Assembly: GCA_025201365.1 (NCBI GenBank)
Contig: JAIXMF010000130.1
Location: 1-33,797, forward strand
From: Syncephalis plumigaleata
Lineage: Eukaryota; Zoopagomycota; Zoopagomycetes; Zoopagales; Piptocephalidaceae
DNA length: 33,797 bases
Direction of reading: 5' to 3'
Part shown: positions 22,266 to 32,835 of the stretch, piece by piece
Layout of the letters: the number at the start of each line of letters is the position of its first letter
Position numbering within the stretch: the stretch's first letter is position 1
Notes under the pieces: model-generated
The model's database searches: none
Seen by the model: the letters and a program-made list of their open reading frames with translations, nothing else
Told to the model about the DNA's origin: nothing
Translations under genes and position numbers: made by a program

Positions 22266-22825
22266 ATGATGGTTAGACGAGGAATACCGGCAGATAGATG
22301 TCTATCAATTTATCAACAAGTGAACGAATTAGTAGTGCTCTTTCTAAACACCAATCGTACGCCGCAGCCTTTAAAGTGTGAGGTTTATGACGACAAACAC
22401 CAATCAGTTAGCGGACACCTATCTTGTCCCACCATTTGAGATGCATGGCAGCCAAGCCTTTAGCATCTAAAAAAATGCTACTTGTAAATCGCCTTTAATG
22501 TCGTGCATATTCTCTCTCGTCTACTGCATTGTAAATGTCAATAATGATTAACAGCTGTGATTGGGAAGGAATACACTTGCATCAAGAATATTGTCTTGTG
22601 ATGGAGTACATTCGGCGAACAAGGTAAGCAATCGTACACATGACATAAGCGAGTAATGAGACTGTATAACGTAAAATGAGTATGCAACTATTCGAGCACA
22701 TTGTTCATCGTGTACAAGTTCATCGCATGACTGCCCACATCATCATCATCACTAGCATCATCAGTGTCACGATGTACTATGATGCACTAGTCATAATCGA
22801 TTATGGTCAACGTCAATGGGAATAG
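22266..22825 (+). pseudogene. Kinase-like gene remnant (possible pseudogene)
   Basis: Three exons with intact splice-like borders (22266-22375, 22555-22623, 22681-22825) join in phase to 107 codons and TAG. The product reads like pieces of a protein kinase in order: SIYQQVNELVVLFL resembles helix C, EYCLVMEYIRRT the hinge, QLFEHIVHRVQVHRM helix E, and DALVIIDYG strand 8 with a DFG-like triplet. There is no glycine loop, no recognisable lysine motif and no HRD-x-x-x-x-N catalytic loop, and it is far too short for a kinase domain of about 260 residues. Either it is a decayed copy, a small protein unrelated to kinases that resembles one by chance, or part of a longer gene whose other exons I missed. 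The first donor (GTGTGAG) is weak. Confidence 0.3.
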
Positions 22826-22950
22826 TAGCGAGCAATAGGCAAACATGAGCGTTGTTTAACACTGCAGTCATCCATTGATTTGTAAGTGCTCTTTGAAAAG
22901 AAAAAAGTGTAGCATTACTACCAATAAACGGTCGAGTGTTATTTCCAAGG

Positions 22951-22970
22951 CGTGTGTGTGTGTGTGTGTG
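22951..22970 (+). repeat. (GT)n microsatellite
   Basis: A GT dinucleotide run of about 20 bp. Confidence 0.95.
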
Positions 22971-23470
22971 CCTCATATGCAGTTACTGTCCGGTTCTCTG
23001 CTAATATGCCTTTCGGGCTTGTCCGCCCATCTATCTCGCATATACAAGCACGCACACGCACACGCACACATCCACACTTTCAAATCACCATTGCAACTTA
23101 CAGTAGCCATGGCAGAACTGGACTCGCGTGTGGAACTGGTACGTTCTGACTGGTTGTTTGAACCAGAATTTCTTTTTTTGAAACTATTTGTCGCCTCCCT
23201 TATTTGGATGACTGTGTCGAATGCGTGCATGCGTGTGTGATAATGATGGAATGCTGTGGTCGTTCTGCAACTGCAACAACTTCTACTGCTCCTACTACTG
23301 TTACCACTACTACTACTACTACGAAGACGACGCCTTGCATTCTTCGTGGTCAGTCACGGAGTAAAGTAACACAGCACACCACGCTTGCTCGGCTGTTTTA
23401 ATCGATAGCCATTATTTAATAAGACCAAAGAACGATCTAACATCACCTCTTTTCACTTCTACCAAGCCCT

Positions 23471-23488
23471 CACACACACACACACACG
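23471..23488 (+). repeat. (CA)n microsatellite
   Basis: A CA dinucleotide run of about 18 bp, continuing as looser CA-rich sequence to about 23560. Confidence 0.9.
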
Positions 23489-23744
23489 TCCACGAACACA
23501 CTCACATATTCACATACATCCTCACCTATATATTCACTTGCACATTCTACGTACGTATACTCCGTGCTACACGCCTACACGTTCATTATCATTGCCAATT
23601 TCATTTCCTTCTTTTAGGCCATCGTTGTCTTTTTCCGTTATTCCACCTTTCTTTTAGTGCCATTTCTGATTTATACTGACGACAGCAACATTCCTATCCA
23701 TTACTAGTGGATTATAAAAAATATCTACATACACTACTGCTATC

Positions 23745-24989
23745 ATGAACAACTTTATCCAAGATGTCACTCAGCTGGTAGCGCCTTCTGCGGGAGCTTA
23801 CGCTCTCTTGCATGTTTTCGCTAAAACCTGTCTTATTCCTTTACTGGGAAAACAACGTCAAATCAATGGTCTCTCCGTATCCGATCGAATTAATTTGGAT
23901 GGATTGTAAGTATTAAGACAAAAGACGAAGATCTTATTGTTGTTATTGTTGTTATTGTTACTGTACAATATGTAAATGGCCAATCGATCTAGATGTATGA
24001 TCATTTCCTTTTTTTTATTTCTGTTCTATAACATATGTCATGAACAAATTCATCGGCCGATATTATTTTTCTACGGTTACTAACCAATGCATATGTGTGC
24101 GTGTGTGCGTATGTGTACCTTACACGTGTTTAGAACCTCGTCTACCGTCCACGCCTTGCGTACAGGGATCGGGGCCATACGTCTCATCATGGTATTACGA
24201 GCATGGTCCCATGATACACTTCATCCCTACCCTGATGAGGCTCGCAATCTACTGGCGGAGCACGCCGGCTATACACTCTACGACTTGGCCGCCATGAGCA
24301 TGCAATCCTACAAACAGAGCGCCATGTGGACTCATCACGGCCTTGGCATTGCGGGCTCGTTGGCCATGCTCTACTATCGTCGTGCGTCATTCTACCCGAT
24401 TGCTTTCCTAGCCACAGAGATGACGGTGCCCGTGGTCAATGGTCTTTGGCTACTGGACAAGGTCTTTGCTAATGACAAAACACGCTATCAAGGTAGAGTG
24501 GGACAAATTCGTATTGCACTCGTTTGGCTACGAGCCGTGGTCTTTATCGTATTCCGTTTGATCCTCGGCCCGATGGCATTGTGGTATGGCATGACTCGAC
24601 CAAGTGCCGCATCATCAACAGCTTCATCATTGGTATCATCAGCATCGGCATCGGCATCGGCATCAGCATCATCCACTGGTACTAGTGTTGCTGATGTTTT
24701 CGGTGCAGGCTCGTCCATGTTAACCTCGAGCTCGACTCGTCCACTCAATACGACGGCTGCATTGGGCAAGGGTACATTCGATATCAACTTACCTGCCACG
24801 GCATCGACGTCACCATCATGGAAGACATTCTGGCAGCAGATGTTCCAACTTCCCATGCCTATCTGGGCAGGTACCACGGTTAACCTATTGATATTCTCGG
24901 TACTTAATGTTATATGGACTCGTGGCGCTATTCGTGCTCTACAACGTGAACTTGTCCGCTATCGATTGGCGCGATCCAACGTTCATTAA
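23745..24989 (+). CDS. TLC-domain multi-pass membrane protein (TLCD4/TMEM56-like)
   Basis: Two exons (23745-23905, 24134-24989) give 338 residues. TLC domains occur in ceramide synthases, TRAM, CLN8 and the TLCD proteins and act in ER or related membranes on lipids. The order of blocks fits: DRINLDGLTSSTVHALRTG at the start, GYTLYDLAAMS, WTHHGLGIAGSLAMLYYR with the conserved histidines, then TEMTVPVVNGLWLLDK. These match TLCD4 (GY-x-x-x-DLL, HH, LSSPFVNQRW), not ceramide synthase, which would carry a longer Lag1 motif. A luminal or cytosolic Ser/Ala loop (SASASASAS, from a GCATCG repeat) interrupts the segment before the last membrane span (AGTTVNLLIFSVLNVIW). The C-terminus is basic. The substrate is unknown. 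Confidence 0.82.
24641..24673 (+). repeat. GCATCG hexamer repeat coding Ser-Ala
   Basis: Four to five hexamer units encode alternating Ser and Ala in the variable loop of the TLC-domain protein. Confidence 0.9.
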
Positions 24990-27724
24990 TGCCATCGGCG
25001 TATGTCGTTCCATTGTTATGCGATCTATACACATGCACACGCACACATGTATAGGCGCGACACGTTTTTTTCCTTGCACACTTGGTATATTTTATGTTCA
25101 TATGTAGTACAGCAACCGTATTTGTAGTCAACTGATGATGGGTATGTATTTATAGGATATAGGATCACACTGTAAGATGTTGCAATGAGATTTAATCTAT
25201 CTATCTATCTATCCTTGATTGTAGTATTATAGGATGATGGATAAGAAAGACAGTGATGCATCAATAGTATCAACTATATAGCTGTTGCCCTTCTCTTTCT
25301 CCTTTCTCATTCTTTAATCGACATTCTACACTTTGTGTTCATATCTACATACTCTCACATACCCACACATACACGTCTACACGTACCGTTTTCTTGATCT
25401 TTTCTCTATATTTTATGTTATATGCTCATGTCATGTGTCTACGCCCTTTTTGTCTTTGATACTGCTAGTCATATACGTTTATTCTTAACTCGTACTATTA
25501 CATTATCATTATGACTTACTACAATGTTATCCCATTACCACCACCACTACTATTACTTTTATACATTCATGGTTAATTATTAGCCATTTTATCTTGATAT
25601 CATTTAACACGCAGTTATTATTAGATATTGTCGCTTGCCTGTTATGGCAAGTATCGTGTTTCAAATTAATAAAAGTCAGCAAGCTGGTGTTCAATCACAT
25701 ATACGCACATCACATTCATCCTAGTTCCGACTTTTTATTATTATTATCTCCTTCTTTTCTAAATACTCGTTCTTTTAGTGCCACTACTATATTTAAATAT
25801 CATTCCTCTTTCTATCGCTTACCATTTCTAGTATATACCGCATTCCATACTACTGCTTTGCTACTAAACATGCGGTGATTCCATCTGCGACACTTTCCTT
25901 CCTTTGTCTTTCTCCCCGTTATCCACACTTCTGCTTGCTTACCCCCCTCTTTCACTCACATCTCACCTTCCTTTTTCTTTCCCTTCCTTTCTCCTTCTCT
26001 ATACGGATGGGGTATACACGCAAACACGCCACATTCTCTTACTATTTCTTCTTCTTCTCTTCCTCCTCCTCTTCTTCTTCCTCTTCTATTCGGTTCAACC
26101 CGCTACATAGCATTTATTTCTTGCGTGTTACCAATACTAGTGGCTTGCCTTACGATCAACATCCTATTGTATCGTGATAGTTATAGTCATACACCCATCA
26201 ATACTCCACGCATCCTCTCCTCTCTCTCCTCTTCTACCGCGTAACCTTTCTCTTTCTCTCCGCCTAGAATTGATTCGGGTAAGTGTTACTGTTACAATTG
26301 TTGTTACAATTGTTGTTGTTGTTGTTGCGCAAACTATGGATAACTAGGCACTAGTAAACGACGGTCACTCCATCCGTTTACTATTGATGTGTATTGCTCA
26401 GTTGCTTATCTTTCCTTACTATCTTTTGCCATTTCTACTGCATGGCATGCTGCAGTATAGTAGTGTTGACGGTTCTTTTCCTCGTCTCCAACCATAGTAT
26501 ACTTGTTGTGTTGCACCCTGCGTGCATCATTTGCCAATCAATCCCGCCTTTCTTTATTGTCGATGGGCAGTCAGTATCGTTCGTTCTTGGAGTAGTATCG
26601 AACAGTTCGATACTTTGTTCTTATGAATAGAAACTATTAGTATTGCTCTCTTGTTCCTATTGCTCGCTACGTATAATACTTGCATTATTTCTAGCAGGAA
26701 TGATAGACTTTCTATTTTAAAGGAATCTGTTACACGGTATTCCTCTTCTTCTCTTCTTCTCTTCACCTCCTCCTCCGCATCATCATAGCCATACACAAGC
26801 ATAGGTATCATACTACAGTATTATTTTTTTTGCCTCTACTCCCCTTTTTCGTTCATACTCCCTCTTTCTCTTTCTCTCTTTCTCTCTTACTACTCGTAGT
26901 ATCGTCTCCTTAATTTTCCTCTATCTTTCTATTATTCCTTCACCAACCACTTTAACACTCATCCACTTATTCATTACTCAATAGTGCCAGTGATTAGCCA
27001 GTCTTTATTACTTATAATTCACGCAGTGCTCTATTTAAGCGGGTGTAGCTCCTTGCAGTGGCAAATTCCTTCGTTTTATGTAAGAAATGCAATCGTGACT
27101 GAATTGAATGTGCGCGGTACAACTATTCTACAGTCAAGATTTCGTATTATCGGTCCATGACATTTTGTCTTCTTTGACGTGTGCGTATATACGTGCACTT
27201 GCTTGCCTAGTTGTTTACACATGTAAATAGATGTGTGTGTATACATGTGTGTGTGTGCGTACATGTGTATGCGTAAGTGCATGTCTGTACCCGACATTAA
27301 TTGTAGTATCACATTGGCGACGAAGGCTACACACGGATGACGAGCCATGTTGCAGCAGCTGACTTCAATTGTCTCAGCTATAATCGCATGCTAAACAACG
27401 TAATACCAACTTATAAGAATGATAATAATGATGGCACTACTATGTCACAAACCATTAGATACAATGAAGGACAATTACTCTCATGATAAAGAACTCGCGC
27501 GCCCCTATTGTTTTGAATAACCGCCTTTGTCACACATTACGAGTTTGACGGCCTAATATGGATCATGTATCATTTGTCCTACACGCTTCTCTCTCTCTCG
27601 CTTTCCTTAGCTTGGCGTGATGCAGAGACGACAATGAGATAGTGTCACTGCATTATAACCTCTTATTTATATATATATATATTTGATGATGTCTTTTGGT
27701 GATTCCTCATTAGCAATTTATAGG

Positions 27725-27752
27725 ATTGTTTGTTTATTTATTTGTTTATTTA
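27725..27752 (+). repeat. TTTG/TTTA tetranucleotide array
   Basis: Imperfect tandem TTTG and TTTA units; the first of three similar arrays within 600 bp. Confidence 0.85.
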
Positions 27753-27988
27753 TCCATCTGCTATATTAATTATTATAGGCGGATCGTAATATCTGCAGGA
27801 CAGATTATTTATTCTATGGATTCATCTTTGTTACTCCCTTATTTACCTGTGTCAACCCTGGAACATATGTAGATAAGCGTACGTTTGTTAATTAAGGGAC
27901 ATGTGTTTGTGTTTGTGATTGTGTTTTGTTGTAAATGATTATCCTCAAAACGAGGTACAATTTAATTAATATAATTATAGCAACTAAT

Positions 27989-28022
27989 GTTTGTTTGTTT
28001 GTTTGTTTGTTTATTTATTTAT
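27989..28022 (+). repeat. (TTTG)n followed by TTTA units
   Basis: About six TTTG units run into TTTA units; the second of three arrays. Confidence 0.95.
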
Positions 28023-28306
28023 TAACTATGTTTTCCTCTAGTTTGACGATTACGGCCTTTATTTCCATCAACCAGTGAAGCAGAAAAACAACTAGGGCGC
28101 TTCATTATCCATTTAGCTGCGTCACACACCCTACATCTCTTTTAGTCTTTTTTATACCATTATTTCATCGAACATTAGTTAATAGTTCGCTTAGTTTAAC
28201 TTCTTTTTAGACGTAGTAATTGAGTACGTTGACTGTCTTGTCATTCTAAGCAATACAATGGGCATAGAAGCATCTCATTAATTATACAACTCGTACTAAC
28301 CATTAT

Positions 28307-28337
28307 TGTTTGTTTGTTTGTTTGTTTGTTTGTTTAT
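28307..28337 (+). repeat. (TTTG)n array
   Basis: About seven TTTG units ending in TTTA, like the preceding array; about 125 bp upstream of the next start codon. Confidence 0.95.
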
Positions 28338-28462
28338 TTCTTCCGCTTATTTTTTATAGTTAAATCCATATTGGCATATTGTTTCAGTAGCTACTGTCGT
28401 TAGCTACTATCCTTATTCTCTTCTTCTAATTCAGTAAAGTTGTATTGTCATTTCACCGTGGC

Positions 28463-30168
28463 ATGGCGTTGGAGTGCCGGCAGCCTGCCTTAAGGCGGGT
28501 AACCGGTCATACTACTAAGCCGTTAAGCTGGCGGCGTGCAAGTCTGATACTTTTCGCATTGGCGGTATCCATCGTATCGGTTGTCTCGGCTAGCGCATTA
28601 ACCTCCAGTAAGTGGAAAACAACAATAGAAAGTGCAATCATATTGAAGCAATGACGTTTGCAACATTCTATGAATAAGCCATCTATCTCTTTATTCCATT
28701 TTGCTAATTAATCATTCGTTCCGTAGATTATGGATCACTTGCGCGACGTGCTGATTGCCCAGCGGGACAAACTTTTTGCGACAAGTTCGGCTGCGTCAAG
28801 GGCCTTCAATGTCCACACGGTAAGTGTTACACTAATGATGAATGGCAACGTAGCATCAACTTTATCGTCAGTACTAATACGACTATTGTTAGCGTGCGCT
28901 TATAACGATGACATGCTGGCATGTGATCGTGTCAAGGTCAATGGTAACCAGTGTGTTTGGTGGGGTAACCAGTGTATTCCGAGTAAGTGCAAGGAAGAGA
29001 ACAAACAATGACCTTTACCGTTTATACTAACAAACGACATTGTTCATTTGTTCATCTATAGATGTCCAGTGCAGTATGAAAGAAGGAAAATGCTCGGAAG
29101 ATTGCAATTTATGCGGCGGTTTTGGCTGTGTACCACGCGGTCAGCAATGTCCCACTGGTAGGTATTCCTCGTGGCTCTTCTCCTCTCCTCCAGTAGATTT
29201 GACTAATAGTAATCAATCTGTTCATTATGATATAATAGGTTGCGAACAATTTACAGCTAAGGATCGTTGTAATCGTTACGTGGCCAGCAATGGTATTAAT
29301 TGCTTCTGGAATCCCTCGCATAATATCTGTGTCTATGGTAGGTATACTATTATCATTAGTTATACTCTCATATAATCATAATTCGATTGACTAACAACTC
29401 TTTGTTGCACATTGATACTATCCAGCAAAGTCCAGTACGGTATTAGGTGAATTGCAACATGAGCCTAGTGCCATTGGTGGAACCGCTTCACCAGAACCAC
29501 CTCCATTGGATATTCTATTGGCAATACGTAGAAACTTGTTAGCCAGAAGACCATCCCTGCTACCGGATGGTGAGAGGATATTACCCGCTCAAATGGAGAC
29601 ACTCGGACAAGCGGCAGCTAGTAATAGTGATAATGGTGGTGATGCTGGCAGGCCTACATCTAATAGTATAGCAACAACAGGCAATGACAGATTGGGCGCT
29701 GAACAATCCGGCGACAATGCCCAGTCCAATAGCAACGCATCGAATGGTAACAGACCCTCCGGCACTAGAACTAGTAAGGATAATACACCCACCGCAGTTA
29801 GTGCCACACAACCAGCTAGTGCAACATCGACGAGTGACGGCAACGACCCGAATAATAATAATAATGGAGCCATGGATGCCAGTCTACAACAATCGACGAT
29901 ATCTGGCTCGATTAAACTATGGGTCGCATTATGTGGTGTGGCAGTGGCACTAGTAGCCGTTGCAGGTATTGCCTTCCTAGTGGTACAGCAACGAATGCGT
30001 GCACGTCGCGAACTACTGGCCGAACAGCGTAATGCAGAGATGCACAACATTCATCCGGAGCATCGACGAGAATCGTTGCTTCCCTACGTGCAGAATGCGT
30101 TAAGGGCTGATGATATGGTGCAAACACCACCAACAGCAGCAACTGCCAACAGTAACAACTACCACTAA
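28463..30168 (+). CDS. Type I membrane protein with duplicated cysteine modules
   Basis: Six exons (28463-28607, 28727-28819, 28893-28982, 29062-29157, 29239-29337, 29426-30168) close to 421 residues. A basic leader and hydrophobic stretch (ASLILFALAVSIVSVVSA) look like a signal peptide or anchor. Exons 2-5 each encode one cysteine module of 30-33 residues. Exons 2 and 4 share FGCV-x-x-x-x-QCP; exons 3 and 5 share C, then NG-x-x-C-x-W, then C, giving an A-B-A-B order. The B module resembles a PSI-type C-x-W pattern. All five introns are phase 1. A long Ser/Asn/Thr-rich, probably O-glycosylated stalk (about 185-335) leads to one transmembrane span (about 338-361, LWVALCGVAVALVAVAGIAF), then RMRARR and a 60-residue tail. 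No kinase or other enzyme domain is present. I do not recognise a named fungal family; a cell-wall or surface sensor is a guess. Confidence 0.8.
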
Positions 30169-30987
30169 TGGTCATCCATTGTAATAACTGATGATCTCAA
30201 CCGATAACAAAGATATATCATCGTTGGATAGCTATACCATGATTATATTCGATGCTAACAATACTACTACTACTACTGCCACTACAACCACTACCATCAC
30301 CACTAATAATAATTACAATACTAATAGTAATAATGCCGGTAAAATGATAAAGATATTGAAGACGATACTGATCATAACAATAATAATAATAGTTGAGATA
30401 AGGCTTAAAGAACAATCCCTAAATCATCATACATTTGGTCATCATCGTCGTCGTCGTCAATTATTGGATAGCTCCACTAGTTTTCCAATATAAATCATTA
30501 CTATAGCTCATATATATATACAGTATTTCATAGCATCGCATCGTAGTAAATCTTTCATTATTGGTATTATAATTACAATTTTGTACTTTTCCTTTTCTCT
30601 CTCACTCTTTTTATTTAGTATTGAATATGTGTGTGTGTCAGTACCAGCATAGCTCTTTATTTAATTTGCTTTACAGCAAGTGTTCTATTCTTATTATCGA
30701 TATAAACTAACAACGACACTACCGGCTATTTCTATCTAATTCCTATTTAATATTACAAGTATTATAATGATGAAATATTGAAATGATCATTGTTTGTTAT
30801 AAATAACACTTGCAGCTATAGCTTTATAACAATATATAACAATATAGACATACATCTATCATACACTGTCTAATAGTAGGGCATGTTATTTATTAATAAA
30901 AATCGATAGGTTTGGAAATATCAAGTAACAACCAATGATGTGAGTATACGCGCGTATAATTCTAATTCAATGTAGACATTCATGTCA
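30169..30987. other. Convergent 3' region, modular membrane protein / uL10m
   Basis: The sequence is AT-rich, with ACT/ATT triplet runs at 30260-30330 and 30375-30395 that create a low-complexity open frame. Nothing else is supported. Confidence 0.5.
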
Positions 30988-31992
30988 TTACGAAGTATCT
31001 TGTAAATTCTTTTGATGTCCCTCCAATGTACGTGCCAAATCTTTTGGTATACGTCCTAGCAACGAGCTTAACTGTTGTGCTGGCGCTGATAGGAGTCCCA
31101 CCAATTCTGCACGTAGCGTGTGAATGTCTGGCAACTCGGATACACGTCGAATACCATCGGCAGTAAACCATTGTTGATCAAATCGACCGCCTAGTAGGAT
31201 CAATTTACGATTCTTTTGCAATACATCGAGAACACGTTTCACGACAGCGGGATCAGCCACACTAGGCGCGGATGTAGATGATGGCGTAGTAGCGGCGGAT
31301 AAACGCACCAAACAAGTGGGACCACATAGCCAGGCACGTAGTTCATCGTAGCGTGCTTCGCGAGGAAGTGCCGCACGCATAATGGCCACACGTACCATTT
31401 CCAGTACGACACTTGATTCCGTAGTGTCGGCACTCATTGGCACGATCGAGTTGCTATTAGCGAATGCAGTACGTAAATCCGAACGTAGATTAATCAATTC
31501 CGTGGATGTCATGTTATTATGCTGCAATACTAGAACACCACCGGTTGCCGATTGACTATTCGGGCTGAGTACATCGCAATAATGTGTGAATAAATATTGT
31601 TTACGTTCAGGGAACGGTTGATTCGGACGACGCGTGGCAAATGAAGGCTTATACGGTTGACGGGCAGCGGACGCGTCTATTATTATTATTGTCGTTATTA
31701 TTATTCCATAGAGTAAATATTGAATCAATAATAATAGACTGGTGCTAACTTACATGTTCTAGTGATTACTACGCGTAAATCGGACAATATTGACTTTGAC
31801 ATTGTATTCATTATACTAGATTCTGTAGGAATAGATAAATAGGAATAGGAAAAAGATCCGACAAATATAAATATACCATAGTATGAGTGCAATTACTACT
31901 ACTACTACTATTATTATTTACTTACGACTCGTCCATGGACGTAGACTTTGAACTGCCATACGCGTGGCAGCGTCCAATCTTAGTAATCCCAT
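30988..31992 (-). CDS. MRPL11: Mitochondrial large-subunit ribosomal protein uL10m
   Basis: Three exons (31992-31926, 31822-31754, 31676-30988) give 274 residues; yeast Mrpl11 is 249. The protein forms the base of the L7/L12 stalk on the mitochondrial ribosome. The two small first exons supply an Arg/Ser-rich presequence (MGLLRLDAATRMAVQS, ITRTYASAARQP). FPERKQYLFTHYCDVL, VLVLQHNNMT and LINLRSDLR follow the uL10 pattern, as do GPTCLVRL, LILLGG, then ELPDIHTLRAELVGLLSAP and QLSSLLGRIPKDLARTLEG at the C-terminus. A Thr/Ser/Pro insertion follows GPTCLVRL. Without the upstream exons the frame appears to start inside intron 2, which would lose the targeting peptide. Confidence 0.88.
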
Positions 31993-32835
31993 ACTAGTAA
32001 ACGTAAATAAGAAGGTGTATACCACTACTATTGAGAACAAGAATAAGAATAATAGTGAGAGCGGTGTATTGTCTTGTGTGTGTCTATGTGTTTTGAGTGG
32101 GTGAAATGGTGTCTCATTATGTGTGATGTGTGATGTGATGTGTGTGGTGGTGGTATCTCACCATCTCATAAAGACATCACATAGTACTATCACGGGGGGT
32201 GGATTCACTCTCGTCCAAACGTACGCCACGTCTATACTTATTGTACTGGCCGCTTTAACGCGTATATAAGCGCATCTCTACAGGTAGGATGACAACCAAT
32301 TTATTGAATCATTCTAGATATACTGGCTATACGGATGGATGAATCGATAGATGGATGGATGGATGCATGATGATTGAACGTATGATTGCATGGATATACG
32401 TAATACTGAGAGAGAGAGAGTTGGTTATGGCGTATACGATGGCATGTACATCATGTCCGGATAACTACATAGTAGTTGATATAGATATATATATACATAC
32501 ATATACCTGCGTAATATCTATTAGAAGGAATAGAGAGCGAAAGCCCTGTAGTTAAATAATACGACTAGCTATCTTGTAATAAGCTTTATTCTACTACAGC
32601 TTATCTATAGGTAATATATACATGCATATATCATACACCTATACACACATACTCTCTCTCTCTCTATGTATATAACTAGTAATAGAACGGAGTAACGCTC
32701 TATACGACATTCTTTGTTGGCTTTAGCGTCGAATGTCAGCATGCAATGACGTGGCATACGTCCATCCAGTACATCATGTAGCATTTTATTAACGGCATAC
32801 TACTTATTATTTATTTATTCATTATATGGATAGCC
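31993..32835. promoter_or_regulatory. Divergent intergenic region, uL10m / Stm1-like
   Basis: About 840 bp separates two divergent translation-related genes. A GT-rich tract at 32070-32155 (TGTGATG repeats), GGAT repeats at 32334-32364 and CT/TA runs near 32651-32672 are visible. No coding exon was found. Confidence 0.4.

Larger units (their letters stand above)
22826..23744. other. Simple-repeat-rich spacer upstream of the TLC gene
   Basis: It contains GT and CA runs and ACT/TAC triplets. Open frames around 23109-23240 and 23244-23401 are short or dominated by threonine triplet repeats, with no splice partner found. The end of the stretch is the TLC gene promoter and 5' untranslated region. 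Confidence 0.4.
24990..28462. other. 3.5-kb gene-poor, pyrimidine-rich region
   Basis: No multi-exon gene could be assembled on either strand, and no tRNA or rRNA was recognised. The plus strand is unusually rich in C and T (CTTTC, CTTCTT and TTTCTC runs at 25870-26090, 26190-26270, 26735-26780 and 26840-26960), and three TTTG-type arrays lie in the right third. The open frames present are hydrophobic or serine-rich readings of CTT runs. The right end holds the promoter of the modular receptor-like gene. Confidence 0.5.

Noticed and set aside
22257-22439. Unspliced 60-codon open frame as a gene of its own
   Set aside because: Splicing at 22375 joins it in phase to a kinase-hinge-like exon, which explains it better.
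23109-23401. Possible small gene beginning MAELDSRVEL
   Set aside because: No splice partner could be found and the following frame is a threonine triplet repeat; left as unassigned.
24488-24877. 129-codon minus-strand open frame
   Set aside because: Antisense of the TLC gene's Ser-Ala repeat; the Asp-Ala repeat in it is the reverse reading of the same hexamers.
25594-26177. Hydrophobic open frames in the pyrimidine-rich interval
   Set aside because: Their Leu/Phe/Ser content follows directly from CTT/TTC runs; no start context, no splice partners and no recognisable motif.
27039-27075. Sequence GCGGGTGTAGCTCC resembling the start of a tRNA gene
   Set aside because: No B box, no acceptor-stem partner and no anticodon arm follow at the right distance.
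29589-30050. 153-codon minus-strand open frame
   Set aside because: It lies opposite the stalk and membrane span of the modular membrane protein, whose frame closes across six exons.
30191-30493. 100-codon plus-strand open frame
   Set aside because: It is made of ACT, ATA and AAT triplet repeats in the 3' region of a known gene, with no splice or family support.
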